Positions 33,068 to 41,684 of a stretch of DNA of 64,000 nucleotides are shown here, piece by piece (within the stretch, counting starts at the first letter, position 1; every line of letters starts with the position of its first letter). The stretch is from Sphingomonas sp. (lineage in GTDB: Bacteria; Pseudomonadota; Alphaproteobacteria; Sphingomonadales; Sphingomonadaceae). The stretch lies in assembly GCA_003248865.1 (NCBI GenBank), contig QFPK01000019.1, forward strand, positions 3,405 to 67,404, read 5' to 3'. Both the position numbers and the translations under genes were made by a program. The notes beneath the pieces were generated by a model, which saw only the letters and a program-made list of their open reading frames with translations, was not told where the DNA came from and ran no database searches.

Positions 33068-34665
33068 GTGGGGTCGACCACGCCGGTGCCGATCATGCGC
33101 AGCGCCGTCATCGAGGGTGCGAAGAAATACTCCCCGCCCCGCGTGCTGACGAACTGCGGTATGCCCGAGGCGATGAAGGGCGGCTTGGTGTCGTCAGGCG
33201 CGGCGATCACGAAGCGGGCGCCGGGCGGGTGGGTGCCGACGATGGGGCAGCTGTCGTTCCCGGCGTTGAAATCCAGCCCGTAGTTCATCCACTGCTGCTG
33301 CACGAATTCGAACTGGCGGAACAGGCTGGCACAATGTGCAAGCAGGATGATGCCATGTTCGCCGTCCGCCCGGCCCGCCTCGCCATAGGGCAGGCCCCGG
33401 CGCAGGATGCGGCGGCGGTTGTTGAGCGCGGACCCCATGCGATCCTTCACGGGCTTGTCCCACAAGGGGTCCAGCATGTCGCGGGTGTTGGCGCGCCTGA
33501 TATGCGAGGTGACGGGGCATTTCGAGCCGTCCAGATCGTCCAGGAAGCCGAAATGGGTGATCGCCGCCAGCCATTCCTTGCTGCCGGGCGTGAGGCGGGC
33601 GTTGAAGGCGGCATGTTCTTCCGGCGTGGGGGCCAGCAGCAGCGGCACACCATCCGGCCAGCGCCCGGCCATCTTCGCTTTCAACAGCGCGACCGCCGTG
33701 GGCAGGTCGCCGATCTCCCATGTGGCGCCCAGATCCTTCGCGCGGGCGCCGATCCATTCGTCCCACGCGTCCAGATGCTGGTGCAGCTTGCGATAGGCGA
33801 AGAAGCTGCCGTTGCGGCTGAAATCCAGCGGCATGGCGCCGCCCGCCACTTCCTGCGCCTCGTCCGTCCAGCCCAGAATGAATTCGCCCGGCGCCAGCGG
33901 GCGCCAATTGCCCCGACCGTCCACCGCGCCCTGCCCCACGGCGCGCTGCTCTTCCTCGCGCCCCGGATACTGGCCTTCGAACACCGGGTCTCCGATGGCG
34001 TCCACGAAGCCGAAATGCTCGGTGGGCTGGGGGGTCGGCTTGCCGTCGGCGCCGGGTGCATAGATGGCGGAGAGGTCCTGCCAGCGCGGATCGTCTCCCT
34101 TGTGGCCGGCCATCAGGGTAAGACCGTTGGCGGCGGCGGCCTGCAGCACGAAATCGGTCAGTTCGGCCAGCGCGGGCAGCGCGTTGCCGTCTGCGTCGGC
34201 GCGCGCGTTCAGCATGATCAGGATATGCGCCTTGGGCTGGCCGGGCTTCCACACCTCGTCCCAATATTCGGCGCCGTTATCCAGAATGTCGTCGCCCAGA
34301 ATGGGTGCGCGCACCGCCATGCCGTCGATGAATTCGTCGGGCATGCCGCGCAGCGTGCGGGTGGGCACGTCCAGCGCGTAAAGGCCCCAGAAGGTGAAGG
34401 CGATGTTCAGCGTGCAATCCGGGCGCGCCACCGGGCTGGCCCCGGTGGAAATGCCCTTGCTGCTGGGCCAGCGCCGGGCGGTGGTGATCTTCGGGCGCAG
34501 CGCCTCCACGAAGGCGCGGCCGCCCTTGGCGCTTTCCACATGGAACAGAATGTAGCGCGCCTTGGGGAAGCCGAGCTTGCCATAGGCGGAGAGGATGCCG
34601 CCCTGCAGATCGCCCAGTTCCAGTTCGACGGGCAGGGGCGCGGCGGTGGGGGTAGCCATATTCAC
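33064..34665 (-). CDS. DyP-type haem peroxidase
   Basis: A 533-residue DyP-family peroxidase without signal peptide. Opening ELGDLQGGILSAYGKL and RYILFHVESAKGG mark the first ferredoxin-like domain. Proximal haem His is in TSHIRRANTRD (about residue 392). The distal Arg region is NNRRRILRRGLPYGE (about 420). The catalytic Asp motif reads FGFVDAIGDP (about 220), where most DyPs have GxxDG: Asp kept, second Gly replaced by Ala. Start is GTG at 34665, overlapping the upstream stop (GTGA); ATG at 34659 is an alternative. Likely oxidises a substrate with peroxide, or makes a hydroperoxide used by the coupled P450 (inference). Confidence 0.87.
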   Translation of the reverse strand: MNMATPTAAPLPVELELGDLQGGILSAYGKLGFPKARYILFHVESAKGGRAFVEALRPKITTARRWPSSKGISTGASPVARPDCTLNIAFTFWGLYALDVPTRTLRGMPDEFIDGMAVRAPILGDDILDNGAEYWDEVWKPGQPKAHILIMLNARADADGNALPALAELTDFVLQAAAANGLTLMAGHKGDDPRWQDLSAIYAPGADGKPTPQPTEHFGFVDAIGDPVFEGQYPGREEEQRAVGQGAVDGRGNWRPLAPGEFILGWTDEAQEVAGGAMPLDFSRNGSFFAYRKLHQHLDAWDEWIGARAKDLGATWEIGDLPTAVALLKAKMAGRWPDGVPLLLAPTPEEHAAFNARLTPGSKEWLAAITHFGFLDDLDGSKCPVTSHIRRANTRDMLDPLWDKPVKDRMGSALNNRRRILRRGLPYGEAGRADGEHGIILLAHCASLFRQFEFVQQQWMNYGLDFNAGNDSCPIVGTHPPGARFVIAAPDDTKPPFIASGIPQFVSTRGGEYFFAPSMTALRMIGTGVVDPT

Positions 34666-35672
34666 AGCGCCATCGCCTTTCCTTGGGAATCCACCAGCTT
34701 GTCGGTGACCAGTTCCGGCGTTTCCAGCTGCACCCCGTCGGATCGGATCACGCCGGGTGCCTGCGTGGGGCTGTCCAGATCAGCCGGGCGGACGCCGGAC
34801 ACCCACTGGCCGAAGCTGGCGTGCAGCGCGTCCGCGTCCATGCCCTGCACGGCTTCCGCGAAGAAGGCGAAGCGCTGCTGCACATGCAGCGCCTTCAGCA
34901 CACTGGGCAGATCGCTGTCGGGTGCGGGCGGAAAAGCGGCCTTGCCCTTCGACCACAGCAGCCACAACACATAGCCGACGCCAAGGCCGAGGCCGAGCAG
35001 CGCAGTCGCCAGCGCCCACCAGCCCCAGCCGAGCACAAGCGCCAGCACCCCCAGCGCGGCGGCGGGCAGCAGCGTGCGCCAGAGCAGCCCGTTCAACGAC
35101 AGCCCCTTCAGCGGCGGGCGGCCGGGCCAGTAATCGTTGAAGCTCATGGTGGTTTCCACCTGACAGCGCGCGACATAGTCGGCGAACTGGGCGGCGGAGT
35201 TCACCTCTTCGAAGCCGTGGCAATGGGTGAAGATGGCGCGCATCTCCGCTTCCGTGCGGGTCCACAGCGCTTCGGCCCAGCTTCTGAGGCCCTTGTCAGG
35301 CTCGTCTGTCCGAAGATCGAAATCGGCGGCCAGCACCAGCCAGGGGCGCGACAGCGTGTCGAACGGCTGGTGCACCAGCGGGTCGCGCTTCTTCACGATG
35401 TTCCACAGCGGGTCGACCGGATCGCGCCCGTTGAACATCGGCTGGTCGATCACGAACATGCGCAGGAAATGCGTGCGCCGGCACTGGGCGAAGGGGCTGA
35501 TCAGGCCGGTGTCGATGGAAACCGGGCTCTGCATCGCGGTGGGGAGGTTGGCCAGTTCCTCGCGCAGCAAATTGCCGTGGGTCGTCACCACGCCGCCGTC
35601 CGTCACCGGCTCGCCGGTTTTTACCGGGGCGAGGAGGGTTAGGAAATAGTGGCCGCCGTCGATGTTGGGCAT
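34662..35672 (-). CDS. Membrane-anchored protein of the DyP/P450 unit, unrecognised
   Basis: A 336-residue protein. The N-terminal domain (1-190) looks alpha/beta, with GHYFLTLLAPVKTGEPVTDG, RTHFLRMFVIDQPMFNGRDP and FTHCHGFEEVNSAAQFADYV. Two close membrane helices follow at about 203-245 (LLPAAALGVLALVLGWGWWA and LLGLGLGVGYVLWLLW). A soluble 85-residue tail ends in TDKLVDSQGKAMAL. The repeated strand-helix pattern suggests a ferredoxin-like dimeric barrel, the fold class DyPs belong to, but that is inference. No catalytic motif recognised. ATG at 35672 overlaps the upstream stop by 1 base. It may tether the haem enzymes to the membrane. Confidence 0.7.
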   Translation of the reverse strand: MPNIDGGHYFLTLLAPVKTGEPVTDGGVVTTHGNLLREELANLPTAMQSPVSIDTGLISPFAQCRRTHFLRMFVIDQPMFNGRDPVDPLWNIVKKRDPLVHQPFDTLSRPWLVLAADFDLRTDEPDKGLRSWAEALWTRTEAEMRAIFTHCHGFEEVNSAAQFADYVARCQVETTMSFNDYWPGRPPLKGLSLNGLLWRTLLPAAALGVLALVLGWGWWALATALLGLGLGVGYVLWLLWSKGKAAFPPAPDSDLPSVLKALHVQQRFAFFAEAVQGMDADALHASFGQWVSGVRPADLDSPTQAPGVIRSDGVQLETPELVTDKLVDSQGKAMAL

Positions 35673-36325
35673 CAGGCTTTCCCCCAGCGCGCCAGCACCA
35701 GCGGCTGGCGGTTGAGATCGGCGCGCGCGGTGTCGTTGGAGGCGACGGGGGCGAAGCCGGGTGAACCGAGGTCATTCTGGATGGTTCTGAGTTCCTTCGC
35801 CCAGGCTGCCTTGAAGGCGGTCGGTCCGGCGGCATGGGCCTGTTCCAGCCGCAGCACGGCGCGGCGCACGCGCAAGGCCGCCTTGATGTCGCGCTGCGCC
35901 GCACCGGGCGTGGCGTTGTAATAATGATCGGTGTCGATCTGGTTGGCGCGGATATAGGCCTTGAACGGGCTGATCGGGATCGACTTCGGATATTTGGTGG
36001 CGGCGTACCAGAACAGGTCGAGGCCGGACGGCAGGCCGTCGGCGAAGGCATCGATATACTGATCCCAGGTGCCGTTGAAGTTGGACACGAAGATCGTGTA
36101 ATCGTTCAGCAATTGTTCCTTGGGCTGGCTGAGATCCGGCCACTGGTCCTGCTTCACGATCACCCAGCGGGCGAAATGGATGATGGAAAGCCCCAAGAGG
36201 CCCATCAGCCTGTCCGGCAGCGCGCGGGCCGCATAGAAGAGGAAATGGTTCGTCCGGCTGCCGAGACCCGGCCGCATGGGCGTCACCACATTCATCGCAT
36301 AGGCCTTGCCGCCGACGTTCGACAC
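35672..36325 (-). CDS. First gene of the DyP/P450 unit, unrecognised
   Basis: A 217-residue protein that I do not recognise. After a 25-residue N-terminus comes NHFLFYAARALPDRLMGLLG, then IIHFARWVIVKQDQWPDLSQ, YTIFVSNFNGTWDQYIDAFA, and the motif SIPISPFKAYIRANQIDTDH followed by YYNATPGAAQRDIKAALRVR. The strand-helix order (RWVI..., TIFVSNFNGTWDQYI) suggests an alpha/beta ferredoxin-like fold similar in style to the next gene. GTG at 36325 with GGGGGAA upstream is the likely start; ATG at 36295 is possible. Its 3' end overlaps the next gene by one base. Confidence 0.65.
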   Translation of the reverse strand: MSNVGGKAYAMNVVTPMRPGLGSRTNHFLFYAARALPDRLMGLLGLSIIHFARWVIVKQDQWPDLSQPKEQLLNDYTIFVSNFNGTWDQYIDAFADGLPSGLDLFWYAATKYPKSIPISPFKAYIRANQIDTDHYYNATPGAAQRDIKAALRVRRAVLRLEQAHAAGPTAFKAAWAKELRTIQNDLGSPGFAPVASNDTARADLNRQPLVLARWGKA

Positions 36326-36443
36326 TTCGCAGTTCCCCCGATCTGACCCCGGCCGATTTATTGACGGATATTAAGGGTGTTGCAAGTCAGGCCGGACCTT
36401 TCCCGGCCTTTACATTTCCCCAGCCGTCCCGGACCGATGGGCG

Positions 36444-37169
36444 ATGGTGCTGTTGATCTGGCCGAGTCTGGGGGCCCTGCTGGGGCTGGTGATGGGGTCG
36501 TTCCTGGCGACGCTGGTGCTGCGCTGGCCGCAGGCGCAAGCGCTGACGGGCCGGTCCCGCTGCGATGCGTGCGGGGCGGCGGTGCGCTGGTTCGATCTGG
36601 TGCCGGTGCTGAGCTTCCTGTGGCTGAAGGGCCGCTGCCGCGCCTGCGGCGCGCCGATCGACCGGCTGCACCCCGCCATCGAGATCGGCTGTGCGCTGAT
36701 CGGTGCACTGGCCTTTGTGGCGGTGCCCGGCCCCGAAGGATTGTGGGGGGCGGTGCTGGGCTGGCTGCTGCTGACGCTGCTGGCACTGGACCTTCAGCAT
36801 TACTGGCTGCCCGACCGGCTGACGCTGCCGCTGCTGGCGCTGGGGCTGGCCGGCGGCATCGGCGCCCTGCCCGACCGGCTGCTGGGTGCGGGACTGGGCG
36901 GCGGCGCTTTGCTGCTGCTGGCGCTGGCGTACCGGCATTTTCGCGGGCGCGACGGTCTGGGGCTGGGGGACGTGAAGCTGATGGCGGCGCTGGGCGCATG
37001 GTTAAGCTTCATTTGGATCGGGCCGTTGCTGTTGCTGGCGTCTGTGGCGGGGCTGCTGTTCGCAGGCGTGTCCCGCTGGCGCGGGGACCCGTCGGGCAAG
37101 GTGCCGTTCGGCGCCTGTCTGGCCTTGGCGGGGTTTCCGATCTGGCTGGCGGCGAATGCCGCTGTCTGA
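36444..37169 (+). CDS. gspO: Prepilin leader peptidase / N-methyltransferase
   Basis: Type II secretion prepilin peptidase (GspO/PilD), which cleaves and N-methylates pseudopilins GspG, I, J, K encoded downstream. 241 residues. The cytoplasmic loop has both zinc CxxC pairs (CDAC at about 36 and CRAC at about 60). Both catalytic Asp motifs are present: LDLQHYWLPDRLTLPL (about 115-130) and GLGDVKLMAALG (about 172). Eight or so membrane helices. ATG at 36444; an ATG two codons earlier is also possible. Divergent from the DyP unit, with TTGACG at 36361 as a possible -35. Confidence 0.93.
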   Translation: MVLLIWPSLGALLGLVMGSFLATLVLRWPQAQALTGRSRCDACGAAVRWFDLVPVLSFLWLKGRCRACGAPIDRLHPAIEIGCALIGALAFVAVPGPEGLWGAVLGWLLLTLLALDLQHYWLPDRLTLPLLALGLAGGIGALPDRLLGAGLGGGALLLLALAYRHFRGRDGLGLGDVKLMAALGAWLSFIWIGPLLLLASVAGLLFAGVSRWRGDPSGKVPFGACLALAGFPIWLAANAAV

Positions 37170-37381
37170 GCGGGCGGCAAATGCTGTGGTTTGAATCGGT
37201 TAGATATGCGGTAAGCGGAACCTGTGGTGGGGGACAAGCGCTTGAAACGAATCGGTAACAGCCTTACGCCATTGGCTCCGGCGACCCGAAAATCGAGCCT
37301 TGAGGCCAGTTTGACTCTGTCTGTTTGTCTGTATTCCGGCCTTTTGAGCGCCATCGTCCGGGCCGGTTCCCGAGCTTCGCT

Positions 37382-38032
37382 GTGACTCTGTCCGGTTCAA
37401 ATTCGGCCCGCTTCAATCCGGGCCATCTGTTGCTGGGCCTGCTGCTGCTGGCCGTGCTGGCGCTGGGCTGGCGCGCTGTGACCGTGGCGACCCAGCCCCT
37501 GCCGAGCGCGCCGCCGTTTCAGGCGCCCTGGCTGGCGGATCGTGCTCTGCTGTCGCGATTCGATCCCTTCTTCCCGGCCCGCGCCAATGGCGGCGAAGGC
37601 CTGCCGGTGACGGCGCTGCCCTTCACCCTGCACGGCGTGCGCGCCGATTCGGCGACCGGGCGCGGCAGCGCGATCATCGCCGCCGGAGACGGCACCCAGA
37701 ATGTCTATGCCGTAGGCGAAACCATCGCCGATGGGGTGACGCTGGCGGCGATCGCATCGGATCATGTGGTGCTGGATCGCAGCGGTGCCCGCGAGGCGCT
37801 GTGGATCGATTCGGGCGGCGATGCGCCGGTGCAGCGCTTCGAGCCCGGCCCGCCTCCCCAGCCGGGAATGCCGCCACAACAGGGCGCGCCCGGCTCCGCC
37901 GGACAGGGCCTGACACCTGAAAATGCCCCGCCCTCCGTGCTGCCCGACGATGAGGCGGACGAGCCTGTCTCGAACCGGCCGGCTGTCCACACCCGTGAAG
38001 CCCCGCAGCAGACGGCGGAGCAGTCGCAATGA
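37382..38032 (+). CDS. gspC: Type II secretion protein GspC
   Basis: Inner-membrane GspC, linking the assembly platform to the secretin. About 216 residues. N-terminal membrane helix GHLLLGLLLLAVLALGW, then a periplasmic HR domain with PFTLHGVRADSATGRGSAII and NVYAVGETIADGVTLAAIAS. The C-terminal 60 residues are Pro/Gln-rich (FEPGPPPQPGMPPQQGAP); no PDZ or coiled coil is visible. The start is uncertain: GTG 37382 is chosen; a TTG at 37325 would add 19 residues. Stop overlaps gspD start (ATGA). Confidence 0.82.
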   Translation: MTLSGSNSARFNPGHLLLGLLLLAVLALGWRAVTVATQPLPSAPPFQAPWLADRALLSRFDPFFPARANGGEGLPVTALPFTLHGVRADSATGRGSAIIAAGDGTQNVYAVGETIADGVTLAAIASDHVVLDRSGAREALWIDSGGDAPVQRFEPGPPPQPGMPPQQGAPGSAGQGLTPENAPPSVLPDDEADEPVSNRPAVHTREAPQQTAEQSQ

Positions 38033-40134
38033 GGCGGCCCACTCGTCTTTGGCGCGCGGCTGTCGCCGGGCTGGCGCTGGCGACGGCCATACCGTCGCTC
38101 GCGCAGACCACGGTGAACCTGCGCGAAGCCGATATCCGCGCCTTCATCGACGATGTGGCCCGGGTGACGGGCGCCACTTTCGTGATCGACCCGCGCGTGC
38201 AGGGCAAGGTTTCGGTCGTCTCTGAAAAGCCGCTGGGGCGCAGCCAGTATTTCGAGCTGTTCCTGGCGACGCTGAGGGCCAACGGCTATGTCGCGGTGCC
38301 GGCCGGCACCGGGCAGTACCGCATCCAGCCCGCCGAGGCCGGAGCCGGGGCGGCCGGGGCGCGCTTTTCCACCGCGGTGATTCCGCTGACCAACATCGAC
38401 GCCCAGCAGGCGGTCGATTCGCTGCGCCCCGTGCTCAGCCGCAACGGCGCGGCATCGGCCAACCGCGCGGGCAATGCGGTGATCGTGACCGACTTTGCCG
38501 ATAATATCAGCCGCGCGCGGCAGGTGCTGCGCGATGTGGACCGGGATCGTTCCACCACGCAGGTGGTGCAGCTGCGCAACGCGGGTGCGCGCGATCTGGC
38601 GACCTCCCTGCAGCAGCTGGTGCGCCAGCCGGGCGGCACCGACGGCACAGGGGCCATGGCGGTGTCGGTGGTGCCGATCGACGCCTCCAACGCGATTGCG
38701 ATCCGGGGCGAGCAGAACCAGGTGACGCGGGTGGCGAAGATCGCCCGCGATCTGGACCAGAAGGCGGCGGGCGGTTCCGAATCGCGCGTGATCTTCCTGC
38801 AGCATGCCGATGCCAGCGCGGTGATGCCGGTGTTGCAGCAGCTGATGGGGCAGACGCCGACCCCGGTGCAGACCAGCACCGGAATCCAGGGGCTGGCGGG
38901 CACGCCGTTCGGCAACCGCCAGCAGCAGGCGCAACAGCAGCAGGCCGCCGCGCCCGTCGCGGCGACGCCGGCCAATGTGGGCGCGGCCGCAGGCAACAGC
39001 CGGCGCCGCGCGATCATCACCCGCTATGAGGGCGCCAATGCGCTGATCATCGCCGCCCCGCCCGAGATCCAGCGCGAGCTGGGCGAAGTGATCCGCCAGC
39101 TGGATACCCGCCGCGCGCAGGTGCAGGTGGAAGCGATCATCGTGGAAATCTCCGACACGGCGGCGCGGCAGCTGGGCGTGCAGTTCATGCTGGCCGGGAA
39201 AGACGGCACGGTGCCGCTGATTTCCTCCAACTTCTCCAACGCGGCGCCGAACCTGTTGGCGGTGGCGGGCGCGGTGGCGGCGGAAAAGGGCGTGATCACC
39301 GGAACCGCGGCGGACCAGTTCAAGGAAGCCGCCGTCACCTCGCTGCTGGGCACCACCGGCCTGACCTCCGGCGTGGCCAGCCTGGCGGGCAACACCATCT
39401 TCGGCTTCGTGATCAACGCCGTAAAGAGCGACGTGAATTCCAACGTGCTGTCCACGCCCTCCATCCTGACGCTGGACAACCAGCCCGCGCGGATTCTGGT
39501 GGGGCAGGAAATTCCCGTGACCACGGGCGAGGCACTGGGCAACAATCTGGACAACAGTTTCCGCACCGTGTCGCGGCAGGATGTGGGCATCCAGCTGGCG
39601 GTGAAGCCGCAGATCAACGCGGGCGGCACGGTGACGCTGACGATCAACCAGATCGTCTCCTCCATCGCGGCGACGGTGGCCGACACCGATTTCATCCTGA
39701 ACAAGCGCGAGCTGGAAACCGCGGTGACGGTGGGCGACGGGCAGATTCTGGCGCTGGGCGGCCTGCTGGACGACAATGAGCGCAAGTCGCTGCAGAAGAT
39801 TCCGCTGCTGGGCGACATTCCCGGGCTGGGTGTGTTCTTCCGCTCCACCGGCAAGAGCCGGGTGAAGACCAACCTGATGATCTTCATCCGCCCCACCATC
39901 ATCCGCTCTCAGGCGGACGGCGACGCGGTGACGGCGAACCGGTGGGACAGCATTCGGGAATCGCAGGAAGCGATGCTGGGCTTCAGCTCTCTGGACGCGA
40001 TGGCCTGGGATTATCTGCGGGTGGCGCCGCCCTACAAGCCGGCGCCCTTCCCGCCGCCGCAGGTTCAGCCCGCAGCGGTTCAGCCGGGCCAGGCCCAGCC
40101 CGCGCCAGCCCAGCCCCAGACGAAGAAGCGCTGA
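38029..40134 (+). CDS. gspD: Type II secretion outer-membrane secretin GspD
   Basis: A 701-residue secretin. Signal peptide (LWRAAVAGLALATAIPSLAQ). N0 domain begins TTVNLREADIRAFIDDVARV, N1-N3 follow with VIPLTNIDAQQAVDSLRPVL, and a Gln/Ala-rich insert lies at about 290-325. The secretin core contains VQVEAIIVEISDTAARQLGV, VLSTPSILTLDNQPARILVG and GVFFRSTGKSRVKTNLMIFI. C-terminal Pro/Gln tail (PPPQVQPAAVQPGQAQ) replaces an S-domain. It starts by ATGA overlap with gspC. Confidence 0.96.
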   Translation: MRRPTRLWRAAVAGLALATAIPSLAQTTVNLREADIRAFIDDVARVTGATFVIDPRVQGKVSVVSEKPLGRSQYFELFLATLRANGYVAVPAGTGQYRIQPAEAGAGAAGARFSTAVIPLTNIDAQQAVDSLRPVLSRNGAASANRAGNAVIVTDFADNISRARQVLRDVDRDRSTTQVVQLRNAGARDLATSLQQLVRQPGGTDGTGAMAVSVVPIDASNAIAIRGEQNQVTRVAKIARDLDQKAAGGSESRVIFLQHADASAVMPVLQQLMGQTPTPVQTSTGIQGLAGTPFGNRQQQAQQQQAAAPVAATPANVGAAAGNSRRRAIITRYEGANALIIAAPPEIQRELGEVIRQLDTRRAQVQVEAIIVEISDTAARQLGVQFMLAGKDGTVPLISSNFSNAAPNLLAVAGAVAAEKGVITGTAADQFKEAAVTSLLGTTGLTSGVASLAGNTIFGFVINAVKSDVNSNVLSTPSILTLDNQPARILVGQEIPVTTGEALGNNLDNSFRTVSRQDVGIQLAVKPQINAGGTVTLTINQIVSSIAATVADTDFILNKRELETAVTVGDGQILALGGLLDDNERKSLQKIPLLGDIPGLGVFFRSTGKSRVKTNLMIFIRPTIIRSQADGDAVTANRWDSIRESQEAMLGFSSLDAMAWDYLRVAPPYKPAPFPPPQVQPAAVQPGQAQPAPAQPQTKKR

Positions 40135-40136
40135 CC

Positions 40137-41684
40137 ATGGCCAGCGCGCCCCCGGCCGGTTCCGGCCCGCGAATGGGGCCAGCGCCGCTGTTGCTGCCCT
40201 ATGCTTTCGCCCGCGCGCAGGGCGTGCTGATCACGCCGGGCAGCGGGCGGCTGGCGGTTCGGCGCGGGGCCAAGCCGGCTGCCATTCTGGAAGCCCGCCG
40301 GGTGGCCGGGCAGGCCATCCAGATCGACACGCTGGCCGACGAGGCGTTCGACCGGCTGCTGTCTGAAACCTATGCGACCGACGGGCTGTCTGCTGCGGCG
40401 GATGCGGCGGCGGCCTCAAACCTTGCCACATTGGCGCGGGACACTGCCGACCTGCTGGACAATGACGACGCCGCGCCGGTGATCCGGCTGATCAACGCGC
40501 TGGTGGCGCAGGCGGTGCAGCAGGGGGCGTCCGACATCCATCTGGAGCCACAGGAGGACGGCATGGCCGTCCGCCTGCGCCGCGACGGTGTGATGGAGGA
40601 AGTGCTTCGGCTGCCGACGCAGGTCTCCCCCATGCTGGTCAGCCGGGTGAAGGTGATGGCACGGCTGGACATCGCCGAGAAGCGGCTGCCGCAGGACGGG
40701 CGCATTTCGCTGACGCTGGGCAACCGGGCGCTGGATGTGCGGGTGTCCAGCCTGCCCGCGCGCGGCGGCGAGCGGGTGGTGATGCGGATTCTGGACCAAT
40801 CCTCGGTCGGGCTGGAGCTGACCGATCTGGGGCTGGACGCGACCACGCTGGGCGCGCTGACCGAGGCGCTGGGGGCGCCGAACGGAATCGTGCTGGTAAC
40901 GGGGCCGACAGGTGCCGGGAAGACCACCACGCTCTATGCCGCGCTGAAGCTGCTGAATGACGGCAAACGCAACATCCTGACCGTCGAAGACCCGGTGGAA
41001 TATGCCGTGCCCGGCGTGGGGCAGACGCAGGTGGACACCCGCGTGGGCCTGACCTTCGCGCAGGGGCTGCGGGCGATCCTGCGGCAGGACCCGGACGTGG
41101 TGATGGTGGGCGAAATCCGCGACCGCGAGACCGCCGAGATCGCGGTGCAGGCTGCGCTGACGGGCCACCTCGTGCTCTCCACCGTGCACGCCAATTCAGC
41201 GGCCGGGGCCATCACCCGGCTGCGCGATTTCGGCGTGGAGACCTTCCTGATCGCGGCCACGCTGCGCGCCGTGGTGGCGCAGCGCCTCGCGCGGCAGGTG
41301 TGCCCGGTGTGCGCGGGCGAGGAGCCGCTGGCGGCACCGCTCGCCAGCCGGCTGGGGCTGCCAGCGGGCATTCCGGTCGCCAAGGCGAACGGCTGCCCCA
41401 GCTGCCGGCAGACCGGCTATCTGAAGCGCCGCGGCCTGTTCGAGCTGATCACGGCCGACGGCCCGGTGCGCAACCTGATCAACGAAGGCGCGGGCGAAGG
41501 GCGGCTGGAGGCGGCGGGCCTGCACCGCAGCCTGAAGGAATCCGCGCGCGAGGCCGTGCGGGCGCGGCGGACCACGCCGACGGAGGTGCTGCCGCTGTTC
41601 CAGGGCGAGCCCGCGCGTGACCTGAGCCATGCCGGGGTGGCGGGCGGCATCAACCCGGCCATCATCCCCTCCGGCACGCCATGA
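40137..41684 (+). CDS. gspE: Type II secretion ATPase GspE
   Basis: A 515-residue cytoplasmic ATPase powering pseudopilus assembly. Walker A GPTGAGKTTTLYAAL (about residue 260), Asp box DPVEYAVPGVGQTQVD, Walker B RQDPDVVMVGEIRDRETAEIA, His box TGHLVLSTVHANSA. The C-terminal zinc tetracysteine motif is CPVC ... CPSC (about 386-425). ATG at 40137, two bases after the gspD stop. Full length. Confidence 0.96.
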   Translation: MASAPPAGSGPRMGPAPLLLPYAFARAQGVLITPGSGRLAVRRGAKPAAILEARRVAGQAIQIDTLADEAFDRLLSETYATDGLSAAADAAAASNLATLARDTADLLDNDDAAPVIRLINALVAQAVQQGASDIHLEPQEDGMAVRLRRDGVMEEVLRLPTQVSPMLVSRVKVMARLDIAEKRLPQDGRISLTLGNRALDVRVSSLPARGGERVVMRILDQSSVGLELTDLGLDATTLGALTEALGAPNGIVLVTGPTGAGKTTTLYAALKLLNDGKRNILTVEDPVEYAVPGVGQTQVDTRVGLTFAQGLRAILRQDPDVVMVGEIRDRETAEIAVQAALTGHLVLSTVHANSAAGAITRLRDFGVETFLIAATLRAVVAQRLARQVCPVCAGEEPLAAPLASRLGLPAGIPVAKANGCPSCRQTGYLKRRGLFELITADGPVRNLINEGAGEGRLEAAGLHRSLKESAREAVRARRTTPTEVLPLFQGEPARDLSHAGVAGGINPAIIPSGTP

